A model generated the notes under the pieces. The model was not told the origin of the DNA. It made no database searches and saw only the letters and a program-made list of their open reading frames with translations. A program made the translations under genes and the position numbers. Below, one piece after another: positions 29,553-37,805 of a DNA stretch of 64,000 nucleotides; the stretch's first letter is position 1, and each line of letters begins with the position of its first letter. The stretch comes from an uncultured Agromyces sp. (GTDB taxonomy: Bacteria; Actinomycetota; Actinomycetes; Actinomycetales; Microbacteriaceae): the NCBI GenBank assembly GCA_913053875.1, contig CAJXGN010000001.1:372001-436000 (forward strand). The letters run 5' to 3'.

Positions 29553-30289
29553 GCGGAGGCGCTGCGATCGAGGTCGTGCTGTTCGACCTCGACGACACGC
29601 TGCTCGACCATCGCGCGGCGGTCGACGCGGGCATCCTCGCGCACGCGCGCTCCCACGCGTACGACCTGCTCGACGACGTCGGCGCGCAGCGCCTGTGGCG
29701 CGACCTCGAGGAGGAGCACTACCACCGCTACCTCGCGGGCGAGACGGACTTCGCCGGCCAGCGGCGGGCGCGGGCCCGCGCCTTCGCGGCGGCGCACGGG
29801 CACGACCTCGACGACGGCGGGGCCGATGACTGGTTCACGGCGTACTTCGCGCGATACCGCGCCGCGTGGACGTTGCACGAGGACGCGGTTCCGGCGCTCG
29901 ATGCGCTCGAGGCGCTGGCGCCGGGCATCCGCTTCGGCATCATCACCAACGGCGAGGCCGACTTCCAGGCGACCAAGCTCGCCGCCGTGGGGCTCGACGC
30001 GCGCATGGAGCACCTCGTCGCGTCGGGCGCCCTCGGTGTCACGAAGCCCGACGCGGCGATCTTCGCCCACGCCTGCGAGCGGTTCGGCACGGCGCCGGAG
30101 CAGGTGCTGTACGTCGGCGACCGGCTGCGCACCGACGCGATCGGTGCCGCGCGGGCCGGGCTCGCGGGCGTCTGGCTCGACCGGCTCGGCGTCGAACCAG
30201 GTGAGGCGGATGCCGCCGAAGCGGCCGCGCTCGGCGTGCGGCGCATCACCGGGCTGGCCGCGCTGCCGGGTCTCGTCGTGGACGCCTGA
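29549..30289 (+). CDS. HAD family hydrolase (YjjG/nucleotidase-like)
   Basis: It is predicted to be a phosphatase. The 246-aa protein has HAD motif I LFDLDDTLLDH (nucleophile and acid Asp), motif II IITNGEADFQ, motif III lysine in LGVTKPDAAIF, and motif IV VLYVGDRLRTDAIGAARAG. The cap is helical, as in subfamily IA, between residues about 20 and 95. It resembles YjjG-type house-cleaning nucleotidases, but the specificity is not proven. It is coupled to the GNAT gene by a 4-bp overlap. The riboflavin riboswitch starts 74 nt downstream. Confidence 0.9.
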
Positions 30290-30362
30290 GCCGCGCGGTG
30301 CACCAGCCCCGGCCCGGGAATAGCACGCGTCCGCGTGCGTTGATCTACACTCGAAGCAAGAA

Positions 30363-30503
30363 ACGTGCTCCGGGGTCGGTGAAAGTCCGAGCCGGCGGTG
30401 AGAGTCCGCGAACCGAGCGCTCGATCTCCACTGGATCGGGTGCGAGGCCGAACCGGTGGAACTCCGGTACCGACGGTGAAAGTCCGGATGGGAGGCAGCA
30501 CGT
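30363..30503 (+). ncRNA. FMN riboswitch (RFN element) controlling the rib operon
   Basis: It is the leader RNA that binds FMN and reduces expression of riboflavin synthesis. P1 is formed by ACGTGCT (30363-30369) and AGCACGT (30497-30503). Conserved segments are CGGGGTCGGTGAAAGTCCGA, GCCGGCGGTGAGAGTCCGCG, a variable arm, then ACCGGTGGAACTCCGG, ACCGACGGTGAAAGTCCG and GATGGGAG. All six helices of the RFN fold can be drawn. About 70 nt separate it from the ribD start. That stretch is GC-rich (GCCGCAGGCGCCCGCGCCGGCGGC) and could form the expression-platform hairpin. Whether it acts on transcription or translation is not clear. Confidence 0.97.
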
Positions 30504-30575
30504 GCCGCAGGCGCCCGCGCCGGCGGCCTGATCGGCGTTGCCGAGCCCCGGAGTCCGCGAGGACGGGAACGGGAC

Positions 30576-31703
30576 ATGGGCAGCACGAGCGCAGCGCACC
30601 GCGCACCGGCGAACGCGGCCGTGCCGTCGCGCGCCGACGCCATCTCGCGGGACTCTGCCGAGACCGCCGCGATGCGGCGCGCGCTCGAGCTCGCGACCCG
30701 AGGCCCCGCCCGTGGCGTGAACCCCCGGGTCGGCTGCGTGCTGCTCTCCCCCGCGGGCGACGTGCTGGCCGAGGGCTGGCACCGCGGCGCGGGCACGCCG
30801 CACGCCGAGGCAGACGCGCTGGCACGACTCGCTCCCGGCGCCGCCCGCGGTGCGACCGCCGTCGTGACGCTCGAGCCCTGCAACCACACCGGGCGCACCG
30901 GGCCCTGCGCCGAGGCACTCATCGCCGCCGGGGTCGCCCGCGTGGTGTACGCCGTCGACGACCCGGGCCTGCACTCCTCCGGCGGAGGAGCCCGCCTGGC
31001 CGCCGCGGGCGTCGATGTCGCCTCGGGCCTGCTCGCCGACGACGCCGAGGCGCTCATCGCCGACTGGCTGTTCGCCGAGCGGCACGGCCGCCCGTTCGTC
31101 ACGGTCAAGTGGGCGTCGACCCTCGACGGTCGCATCGCGGCCGCCGACGGCACGAGCCGCTGGATCACCGGCCCCGAGGCCCGTGCCGACGTGCACGCCC
31201 GCCGGGCCGCGGCCGACGCGATCGCGGTCGGCACCGGCACGGTACTCGCCGACGACCCCGCACTCACCGCACGCGACGCCGACGGCGGACTGCGCGCCGA
31301 CCAGCCGGTGCCGGTCGTCTTCGGCCGCCGCGAGCTGCCGGCCGATGCGGCGGTGCTGCACGGCCCGCACGCCGCGGTCCGCCACGACGGCGCGGACCTC
31401 GTCGCCGACCTGGGTGCGCTCCAGCGCAGCGGCATCCGCTCGCTCTTCGTCGAGGGCGGGCCGACGCTGGCGAGCGCGTTCATCGCGGCCGGACTCGTCG
31501 ACGAGGTCGTCGTCTACCTGGCACCCGCCCTGCTCGGCGGGCCGCGCCTCGCCGTCGGCGACCTCGGCATCGGCACCATCGCCGACGCCCGACGCCTCGC
31601 CCCCACCCACGTCGCACGACTCGGCGACGACGTGCTCGTCGTCGCCCGCCCCACCTCCGCGCGGCCGAGCGCCGACGCGGACGGCCCGATCGGAAGGACC
31701 TGA
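30576..31703 (+). CDS. ribD: Bifunctional riboflavin deaminase-reductase
   Basis: It catalyses the second and third steps of riboflavin synthesis: deamination of the pyrimidine product of GTP cyclohydrolase II, then NADPH reduction of its ribosyl group. The 375-aa protein has an N-terminal deaminase domain with zinc motifs GTPHAEADAL (H-A-E) and LEPCNHTGRTGPCAEAL, and a C-terminal reductase domain starting near residue 168 (RPFVTVKWASTLDGRIAAADGTSRWITG) with SLFVEGGPTLASAFI. The usual P-C-S-H of the deaminase site is P-C-N-H here. The N-terminus carries about 25 extra residues before the deaminase fold. Confidence 0.95.
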   Translation: MGSTSAAHRAPANAAVPSRADAISRDSAETAAMRRALELATRGPARGVNPRVGCVLLSPAGDVLAEGWHRGAGTPHAEADALARLAPGAARGATAVVTLEPCNHTGRTGPCAEALIAAGVARVVYAVDDPGLHSSGGGARLAAAGVDVASGLLADDAEALIADWLFAERHGRPFVTVKWASTLDGRIAAADGTSRWITGPEARADVHARRAAADAIAVGTGTVLADDPALTARDADGGLRADQPVPVVFGRRELPADAAVLHGPHAAVRHDGADLVADLGALQRSGIRSLFVEGGPTLASAFIAAGLVDEVVVYLAPALLGGPRLAVGDLGIGTIADARRLAPTHVARLGDDVLVVARPTSARPSADADGPIGRT

Positions 31704-31704
31704 C

Positions 31705-32361
31705 ATGTTCACGGGCATCATCGAGGAGATCGGCCGCATCACGCGCGTCGAGCGCACCGCCGACGCCGCACGGCTCACCGTGCACGGACCGCTCGCGGTC
31801 TCCGACGCGCGCCACGGCGACTCTATCTCGGTGAACGGCGTGTGCCTCACCGTCGTCGACCACGACGACGAGTCGTTCACGGCCGACGTCATGGCGCAGA
31901 CGCTCGCGATGTCGACGCTCGCCGACGTGCGCGAGGGCGACCGGATCGACCTCGAACGCGCCGCGAAGGTGGGCGACCGCATCGGCGGTCACATCGTGCA
32001 GGGCCACATCGACGGCACGGCCGAGGTCGTCGAGGTGCGGCCCGGCGAGGCGTGGCGCGTGCTGCGATTCGCGATCGACCCGCAGCACGCCCGGCTGGTG
32101 GTCGACAAGGGCTCGGTCGCGCTCGACGGCGTCTCGCTCACCGTCAGCGCGGTCGGCGACGACTGGTTCGAGGTCTCGCTGATCCCCGAGACGCTCGCGG
32201 CGACCACCCTCGGCGACCGGGTCGTGGGCGATCGCGTGAACCTCGAGACCGACATCCTCGCGAGGCAGGTCGAGCGGATGCTCCGCCTCGGCGCCCACGA
32301 CGACCTGCCGTCGTCGGTGGCGACGCCCGCGGCGCCCGCCCCAATGGGGGGTGCCGCATGA
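31705..32361 (+). CDS. ribE: Riboflavin synthase (alpha chain type)
   Basis: It dismutates two 6,7-dimethyl-8-ribityllumazines to riboflavin. The 218-aa protein has the internal duplication typical of the enzyme. The first barrel starts MFTGIIEEIGRI with SVNGVCLTVVD and MAQTLAMSTL. The second starts near residue 97 with GHIVQGHIDGTAEVVEV, then ALDGVSLTVSAV and LIPETLAATTLGD. It begins 1 nt after the ribD stop, with GGAAGGACC upstream. A short A/P-rich tail is added at the C-terminus. Confidence 0.96.
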   Translation: MFTGIIEEIGRITRVERTADAARLTVHGPLAVSDARHGDSISVNGVCLTVVDHDDESFTADVMAQTLAMSTLADVREGDRIDLERAAKVGDRIGGHIVQGHIDGTAEVVEVRPGEAWRVLRFAIDPQHARLVVDKGSVALDGVSLTVSAVGDDWFEVSLIPETLAATTLGDRVVGDRVNLETDILARQVERMLRLGAHDDLPSSVATPAAPAPMGGAA

Positions 32362-33665
32362 GCCTCGCCGAGCTGCCCGAGGTGCTGGCCGCGCTGCGCG
32401 CCGGCAAGCCGGTGCTCGTCGCCGACGACGAGGGCCGCGAGAACGAGGGCGACGCGATCATCTCCGCCCAGCTCGCGAGCCGTGAGTGGATCGCCTGGAT
32501 GGTGCGGCACACCAGCGGGTACCTCTGCGCCCCGATGCCGAACGACCTCGCCGACCGGCTCGAGCTGCCGCTCATGACGACGTCCAGCCAGGACCCCCGG
32601 CGCACGGCGTACACGATCACCGTCGACGCCGCCGACGGCGTTACGACGGGCATCAGCGCGTCCGATCGCGCGCACACGCTGCGCACGCTGGCCGACCCGG
32701 ACGCCACTCCGGCCTCGCTCATCCGCCCCGGGCACATCGTGCCGCTGCGCGCGGTCGGGGGCGGCGTGCGCGAGCGCGCCGGCCACACGGAGGCGGCGGT
32801 CGACCTCATGCGGCTCGCGGGCCTCGCGCCCGTCGCGGCGATCGGCGAGATCGTCGCCGACGACGGCGAGATGATGCGCCTGCCCGGTCTCATCGAGCTG
32901 GGCGAGCGGGAGAGGCTGCCGGTCACGACCGTGGCGGCGCTCATCCGGTTCCTCCAGGAGGAGCCGGACGCGGCCGCGATCTGCGACGCCGCGGAGGACG
33001 GCTCGGTCATCGACCCGCCCGAGTCGCCGCGCGTGCGCTTCGAGGTCGAGACGACCGTGCCGACCGAGCACGGCCCGTTCCGCATCCGCGCGTACCGCGA
33101 CCGCAACACGGGCGCCGACCACGTCGCGATCATCGCGGGCGACCCGTCGTCGCCCGGCGCGCTCGTGCGCGTGCACTCGGAGTGTCTGACCGGAGAGGCG
33201 CTCGGCTCGCTGAAGTGCGAGTGCGGCCCGCAGCTCGACGCCGCGCTCGCGGCCGTGCAGGAGCACGGCGGCGTGGTCGTCTACCTGCGCGGCCACGAGG
33301 GCCGCGGCATCGGCCTGATCAACAAGCTGCGCGCCTACCGGTTGCAGGAGGACGGCCTCGACACGCTCGACGCGAACCTCGCACTGGGCCTGCCCGCCGA
33401 CGCCCGCGACTACGGCGCGGCGACCGCGATCCTGCGCGACCTCGGCCTCGACGCCGTGCGGCTGCTCACGAACAACCCCGAGAAGGTGCGCCAGCTCGAG
33501 ACGCAGGGCATCGCCGTGCTCGAGCGCGTGCCGCTCCTCGTCGGAATCGGTGCCCTCAACGAGGCGTACCTCGAGACCAAGCGCGACCGCATGGGTCACG
33601 CGATCGACACCGCCGACCTCACCGAGCCGGCGGCACACCACCTCCTGGAAGGACGCGCATCATGA
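32358..33665 (+). CDS. ribBA: Bifunctional DHBP synthase / GTP cyclohydrolase II
   Basis: It supplies both precursors of lumazine: 3,4-dihydroxy-2-butanone-4-phosphate from ribulose-5-phosphate, and the pyrimidine from GTP. The 435-aa protein has the RibB motifs [47 protein letters not shown] and [15 protein letters not shown] in the first 210 residues. The RibA domain then carries zinc ligands in [22 protein letters not shown] and the GTP site [21 protein letters not shown]. It overlaps ribE and ribH by 4 bp each. Confidence 0.97.
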   Translation: MSLAELPEVLAALRAGKPVLVADDEGRENEGDAIISAQLASREWIAWMVRHTSGYLCAPMPNDLADRLELPLMTTSSQDPRRTAYTITVDAADGVTTGISASDRAHTLRTLADPDATPASLIRPGHIVPLRAVGGGVRERAGHTEAAVDLMRLAGLAPVAAIGEIVADDGEMMRLPGLIELGERERLPVTTVAALIRFLQEEPDAAAICDAAEDGSVIDPPESPRVRFEVETTVPTEHGPFRIRAYRDRNTGADHVAIIAGDPSSPGALVRVHSECLTGEALGSLKCECGPQLDAALAAVQEHGGVVVYLRGHEGRGIGLINKLRAYRLQEDGLDTLDANLALGLPADARDYGAATAILRDLGLDAVRLLTNNPEKVRQLETQGIAVLERVPLLVGIGALNEAYLETKRDRMGHAIDTADLTEPAAHHLLEGRAS

Positions 33666-34132
33666 GCGGAGCAGGCTCCCCCACCCTCGACGCCGACGGC
33701 ACCGGCCTGTCGGTCGTCATCGTCGCGGGCAGCTGGCACGACGAGATCACCGACGGGCTCATCGCCGGCGCGGTGCGCTCGCTCGAGGCATCCGGCGCGT
33801 CGCACACGCTCGTGCGGGTGCCGGGCAGCTTCGAGCTGCCGGTCGTCGCGAAGGCGGCCCTCGAGGCCGGCGCCGACGCGGCGGTCGCGCTCGGCGTGAT
33901 CATCCGCGGCGGCACCCCGCACTTCGAGTACGTCTCGTCGGCGGCGACCGACGGGCTGACCCGCGTCGCGCTCGACACCGGCAAGCCCGTCGGCTTCGGC
34001 GTGCTCACCCTCGACGACGAGCAGCAGGGCCTCGACCGCGCCGGGCTCCCCGGCTCGAAGGAGGACAAGGGCGCCGAGGCGGCCGAGGCTGCGGTCGCCA
34101 CGGTGCGCGCGCTGCGCGCGGTCAGGGGCTGA
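33662..34132 (+). CDS. ribH: 6,7-Dimethyl-8-ribityllumazine synthase
   Basis: It condenses the dihydroxybutanone phosphate with the ribitylaminopyrimidine. The 156-aa protein has the substrate and phosphate motifs [64 protein letters not shown] and [21 protein letters not shown]. Canonical enzymes have F/W-N-x-x-I near the start; here it is SWHDEIT, and the expected asparagine is replaced. It is the last gene of the riboflavin operon and is followed by a perfect hairpin. Confidence 0.96.
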   Translation: MSGAGSPTLDADGTGLSVVIVAGSWHDEITDGLIAGAVRSLEASGASHTLVRVPGSFELPVVAKAALEAGADAAVALGVIIRGGTPHFEYVSSAATDGLTRVALDTGKPVGFGVLTLDDEQQGLDRAGLPGSKEDKGAEAAEAAVATVRALRAVRG

Positions 34133-34137
34133 GACAG

Positions 34138-34169
34138 GGCGAGCGGATGCCCCGGCGCATCCGCTCGCC
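34138..34169 (+). terminator. Perfect 13-bp hairpin after ribH built from inverted copies of the 16-mer motif
   Basis: GGCGAGCGGATGC (34138-34150) pairs with GCATCCGCTCGCC (34157-34169) across a 6-nt loop. The left arm continues as an exact 16-mer copy (34138-34153). It sits between the convergent ribH and ABC permease genes and could terminate both. There is no T-run, as is usual at this GC content. Confidence 0.75.
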
Positions 34170-34193
34170 GCACCCGATCGCTCGGGCGCGACC

Positions 34194-35024
34194 TCAGTCG
34201 AGGAACAGCGCGCGCAACCGCTTCGTCGTGAACACGACGCCGACCACGATCATCACGGCGTAGTAGAGCACGTGCCAGAGCAGGCCCCAGTGCACGGCAC
34301 CGGTCGTGAGGCCGCGCACGAGCTCGACGCCGTGCCAGAGCGGCATGGCCTGGATGATCCACTGCACGGCCTGTGGGTAGACGGTGATCGGGAAGAACGT
34401 GGCCGACAGCAGGAACATCGGCAGCAGCACGAAGTTGATCCAGTCCATCTGCTGGAACGTCTTCATGTAGCTCGTGATCGCCATGCCGAGGCTCGCGAAG
34501 CCGAATGCGATGAGCAGCACGGCGGGCAGCGCGAGCAGCGCCCACCACGACAGGTTCAACCCGAGCGCCTGCATGACGAGCAGGAACCCCGACGCGTAGA
34601 ACGCCCCGCGCAGCAGCGCGAGCGAGATCTCGCCGAGCGCCACGTCGAGCGGGCCGAGCGAGGTCGCGAGCATGCCCTCGTACAGCTTCGCGAAGTTCAT
34701 CTTGAAGAAGACGTTCCAGGTCGAGTCGTAGATCGCGCCGTTCATCGCTGCGACCGCGAGCAGCGCCGGTGCGATGTACGCCGCGTAGGAGACGTCGCCG
34801 TCCGCGGTCGCGACCTCGCCGACGAGGGCGCCGAGGCCGATGCCCATCGACAGCAGGTAGAAGATCGGCTCGAAGAACCCCGAGACGACGATCATCCAGT
34901 TCGAGCTGCGGGTCGCGCGCCAGCCGCGCGCCATGACGGCGCGGGAGTTGCCCGCGTACAGCGAGGCGACGCCGCGCCCGCCGGTCGGGGCGGTGCGGTC
35001 GGTCGTGGTCGCGGGTGCGGTCAT
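34194..35024 (-). CDS. ABC-2 type transporter permease (second)
   Basis: It is a membrane subunit of an exporter of the DrrABC/NodJ type. The 276-aa protein has a basic N-terminal amphipathic region (VASLYAGNSRAVMARGWRATRSSNWMIVVSGFFEPIFYLLSMGIGLG), six predicted membrane segments, and the ABC-2 stretch FVLLPMFLLSATFFPITVYPQAVQWIIQAMPLWHGVELVRGLTTG near the C-terminus. It overlaps the first permease gene by 4 bp. The cargo is unknown. Confidence 0.9.
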   Translation of the reverse strand: MTAPATTTDRTAPTGGRGVASLYAGNSRAVMARGWRATRSSNWMIVVSGFFEPIFYLLSMGIGLGALVGEVATADGDVSYAAYIAPALLAVAAMNGAIYDSTWNVFFKMNFAKLYEGMLATSLGPLDVALGEISLALLRGAFYASGFLLVMQALGLNLSWWALLALPAVLLIAFGFASLGMAITSYMKTFQQMDWINFVLLPMFLLSATFFPITVYPQAVQWIIQAMPLWHGVELVRGLTTGAVHWGLLWHVLYYAVMIVVGVVFTTKRLRALFLD

Positions 35025-35899
35025 CGTCCCAGCCTCCGTGCGGCGATGCGCCGCGATGCGATCCAGCCGACCGCCGCCATCGCGACGAGCACGACGACGT
35101 GCACGACCGTGAGCCAGAGCGGCTCCGGGTAGCCGTACGCGAAGACGCGGCTGAGCTCGGTGGCGTGCCACAGCGGCGACACCCAGCCGATCGGCTGGAG
35201 GAACCAGGGCAGCTGGCTGAGCGGGAAGAACGTGCCCGAGAACAGCGTCATCGGCAGCACCAGGAAGCGCATGACGAGCGCGATCTGGCCCGTGTCCTGC
35301 TCCAGCGTCGAGACGTACGCCATCAGCAGGTGGCCGAACGCGAGCCCGCCGAGCGTCGCCGCGAGCACCGCGAGGTACCCGAGCGGCGACGGCACCGCGC
35401 CGAACAGCAGCATGAACAGGTAGTACACGGCGCTCGTGGCGAGGATGCGCACGGTCACCGAGATGACGATGCCGTCGACGATCTGGCCGGGCCGGATGGG
35501 CGACGCGTGCATGCCGGTGAACGTGGGGTTCCACTTGTACCCGAGCATGATCGGGTACGAGAACTCCTCGGTCGCGACCGTGATGGCGGCGGACGCCAGC
35601 AGCGCGGGCGCGACGAACACGAGGTAGGGCACGCCCTCGGCGCCCGGCTGCGAGGCGACCGGGGCGTCGATCAGCGACGCGAGGCCGGCCCCGAGCCCGT
35701 ACAGGTAGATGATCGGGCTGCCGATGCCCGTCGCGAGCATGGTCTGGAGGTACGACCGCATGACGCGGAACCGGTGCTCGGCGACGTACCAGGCGCCGAA
35801 GCGTCGGGGACGCGTGCCCGCGGCGAGCGCGCGTGCGGTCTCGGGACGGGGTGCCCCAGGGGCATCCGTCGCCTGCTGCCGGGGGGACTCGGCGCTCAT
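35021..35899 (-). CDS. ABC-2 type transporter permease (first)
   Basis: It is the partner membrane subunit. The 292-aa protein has about 45 hydrophilic N-terminal residues, then FRVMRSYLQTMLATGIGSPIIYLYGLGAGLASLI and six membrane segments. The ABC-2 block is RFLVLPMTLFSGTFFPLSQLPWFLQPIGWVSPLWHATELSR. The two permeases are clearly related, probably by ancient duplication. It overlaps the ATPase gene by 4 bp and the second permease gene by 4 bp. Confidence 0.9.
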   Translation of the reverse strand: MSAESPRQQATDAPGAPRPETARALAAGTRPRRFGAWYVAEHRFRVMRSYLQTMLATGIGSPIIYLYGLGAGLASLIDAPVASQPGAEGVPYLVFVAPALLASAAITVATEEFSYPIMLGYKWNPTFTGMHASPIRPGQIVDGIVISVTVRILATSAVYYLFMLLFGAVPSPLGYLAVLAATLGGLAFGHLLMAYVSTLEQDTGQIALVMRFLVLPMTLFSGTFFPLSQLPWFLQPIGWVSPLWHATELSRVFAYGYPEPLWLTVVHVVVLVAMAAVGWIASRRIAARRLGR

Positions 35900-36822
35900 T
35901 CGATGAGGCTCCGGCCCGTGAGGCGCAGGAACACGTCCTCGAGGCTCGAGCGGCGCACCAGGCTCGTGATCGGGTGCAGGCCGGCCTCGGTGATGCGCAC
36001 GAGCTCGGCCTCGCCGTTCGCGCTGTAGACGAGGATGCGGTCGGGCAGCACCTCGATGCGATCGCCGACGCCCTCGAGGCGCTTCGCGACCTCGGCGTTG
36101 CGGTCGGCGCCGAAGCGCACCTCGAGCACCTCGCGCGACGAGTGGGCGCGGATGAGCTCGGCCGGGGTGCCCTCGGCCATGATGCGGCCGTGGTCGACCA
36201 CGATCAGGCGGTCGCAGAGCTGCTCGGCCTCGTCCATGTAGTGGGTCGTGAGCACGAGCGTCGTGCCCTGCTCCTTGAGGCGGAACAGGCGGTCCCACAG
36301 GATGTGCCGCGCCTGCGGGTCGAGGCCCGTGGTCGGCTCGTCGAGCAGCAGGATGCGCGGGTCGTTGATGAGCGCGCGGGCGATCGTGAGCCGTCGCTTC
36401 ATGCCGCCGGAGAGCGCGTCGACCTTCGCCTTCGACTTCTCCTCCAGCTGGGCGAACGCGAGCAGCTCGTCGGCGCGCTCGGCGATCGTGCGCCGGGGCA
36501 GGCCGAAGTATCGGCCGTACACGAGCAGGTTCTCGCGCACGCGCAGCTCGGTGTCGAGGTTGTCGGCCTGCGGCACCACGCCGAGCTGCGAGCGGATGTC
36601 GGGGCCGTGCGCGTTCGGGTCGAGGCCGAGGATCTCGAGGTCGCCGCTCGTGCGGGTGGAGACGGCGCCGACCATGCGCATGGTGGTCGACTTGCCGGCG
36701 CCGTTCGGGCCGAGCAGGCCGAACGACTCGCCGGGCGACACCTCGAACGAGATGCCGTCGACGGCGGCGACGTCCTCGTACTGCTTGCGGAGGTCGCGGG
36801 CGGTGATGACGGGTGCGGGCAC
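35896..36822 (-). CDS. ABC-2 type transporter ATP-binding protein (DrrA-like)
   Basis: It powers the two-permease exporter. The 308-aa protein has Walker A LLGPNGAGKSTTMRMVG, Q-loop GVVPQADNLDTELRVREN, signature LSGGMKRRLTIARALINDP, Walker B RILLLDEPTTGLDPQARH and the H-loop VLTTHYMDEAEQLCD. The C-terminal 80 residues (LEVRFGADRNAEVAKRLEGVGDRIEVLPD) are the regulatory extension seen in DrrA-like ATPases. GTG at 36822 is the start, six nucleotides after a TACAGT hexamer. The frame is open further upstream into the psuG promoter area, which I reject. Drug or lipid-linked glycan export are both possible. Confidence 0.92.
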   Translation of the reverse strand: MPAPVITARDLRKQYEDVAAVDGISFEVSPGESFGLLGPNGAGKSTTMRMVGAVSTRTSGDLEILGLDPNAHGPDIRSQLGVVPQADNLDTELRVRENLLVYGRYFGLPRRTIAERADELLAFAQLEEKSKAKVDALSGGMKRRLTIARALINDPRILLLDEPTTGLDPQARHILWDRLFRLKEQGTTLVLTTHYMDEAEQLCDRLIVVDHGRIMAEGTPAELIRAHSSREVLEVRFGADRNAEVAKRLEGVGDRIEVLPDRILVYSANGEAELVRITEAGLHPITSLVRRSSLEDVFLRLTGRSLIE

Positions 36823-36828
36823 GGGAGA

Positions 36829-36834
36829 ACTGTA
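36829..36834 (-). promoter_or_regulatory. Candidate -10 TACAGT for the ABC-2 exporter operon
   Basis: On the minus strand TACAGT is followed by TCTCCC and the GTG at 36822. It faces a similar element of psuG at 36876-36881. Confidence 0.45.
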
Positions 36835-36875
36835 GTCGAGGCGGGCGACATCGGATGCCTCGGGGCGGCTCTGCG

Positions 36876-36881
36876 TACGAT
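36876..36881 (+). promoter_or_regulatory. Candidate extended -10 TGCGTACGAT for leaderless psuG
   Basis: TACGAT ends 6 nt before the GTG at 36888, and TG lies at the extended -10 position (36872-36873). The ACGGA before the GTG is a weak alternative ribosome binding site. Confidence 0.45.
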
Positions 36882-36887
36882 GACGGA

Positions 36888-37805
36888 GTGACCCAGACCA
36901 GCCCCGCCGTCGTCCTGTCCGACGAGGTGCGCGAGGCCGTGGCATCCGGTGCCCCGGTGCTCGCCCTCGAGACCACGATCCTCACCCACGGGCTGCCGCG
37001 GCCGCGGAACCTGGAGGTCGGGCTCGCCGCCGAGGAGCAGCTCCGGGCCGCGGGGGTCGTGCCGGCGACGATCGGCGTGGTCGACGGCGTGGCGCACGTC
37101 GGCATCGACCGGCCGACCATGGAGCGGCTCTGCGCCGACGAGTGGGTCGTGAAGCTCAGCGTGCGCGACCTGCCCATCGCCGCCGCCCGCGGGCTGAGCG
37201 GCGGCACGACCGTGGCCGCGACCGCGTGGCTCGCGCACTCGGCGGGCATCCGGGTCATGTCGACCGGCGGGCTCGGCGGCGTGCACCGCGGGGCGAGCGA
37301 GACCTTCGACGAGTCGGCCGACCTGCCGACGCTCGCGCGCACCCCGATCACGCTCGTGAGCGCGGGCGTGAAGTCGATCCTCGACGTGGCCGCGACGCTC
37401 GAGCGGCTCGAGACGCTGAACATTCCCGTCGTGGGCTACCGGACGCACGCCTACCCGGGCTTCTACGTCGCCGACTCGGGCTACACGCTCGAGCACCGGG
37501 TCGAGTCGCCCGAGGAGGTCGCGGCAGTCGCGGCGGCGCGCGACGCGCTGGGGCTGGATGCGGCAGTGCTCGTCGCGAACCCGGTGGCCGAGGACGACCA
37601 GCTCGACCCGGCGCTGCACGATCGCGTGCTCGCCGAGGCGCTGGCGGCGGCGAATGCGGCGGGCGTCACCGGCCACGACACGACGCCGTTCCTGCTCGAC
37701 TTCGTGCAGCGCGCGACCGGCGGGGCGAGCCTCGAGGCGAACCTCGCCGTGTACCGCGGCAACGTCGCGCTCGGCGGGGAGATCGCGCGTGCCGTCGCCG
37801 GCTGA
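36888..37805 (+). CDS. psuG: Pseudouridine-5'-phosphate glycosidase
   Basis: It splits pseudouridine-5'-phosphate into uracil and ribose-5-phosphate, the second step in salvage of this modified nucleoside. The 305-aa protein shows ALETTILTHGLPRPRNLEVGLAAE, TIGVVDGVAHVGID, VKLSVRDLPIAAARGLSGGTTVAATAWLAHSAGI, FSTGGLGGVH-type sequence (VMSTGGLGGVHRGASETFDESADL), SAGVKSILDVAATLERLETLNIPVVGY and DTTPFLLDFVQRATGGASLEANLA, all family-typical. It overlaps a PfkB kinase gene by 17 bp, as in psuG-psuK pairs of other bacteria. Confidence 0.94.
   Translation: MTQTSPAVVLSDEVREAVASGAPVLALETTILTHGLPRPRNLEVGLAAEEQLRAAGVVPATIGVVDGVAHVGIDRPTMERLCADEWVVKLSVRDLPIAAARGLSGGTTVAATAWLAHSAGIRVMSTGGLGGVHRGASETFDESADLPTLARTPITLVSAGVKSILDVAATLERLETLNIPVVGYRTHAYPGFYVADSGYTLEHRVESPEEVAAVAAARDALGLDAAVLVANPVAEDDQLDPALHDRVLAEALAAANAAGVTGHDTTPFLLDFVQRATGGASLEANLAVYRGNVALGGEIARAVAG

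Noticed and set aside
30504..30575. A short coding leader between the riboswitch and ribD
   Set aside because: No start with a ribosome binding site is evident. The stretch is better explained as the riboswitch expression platform.
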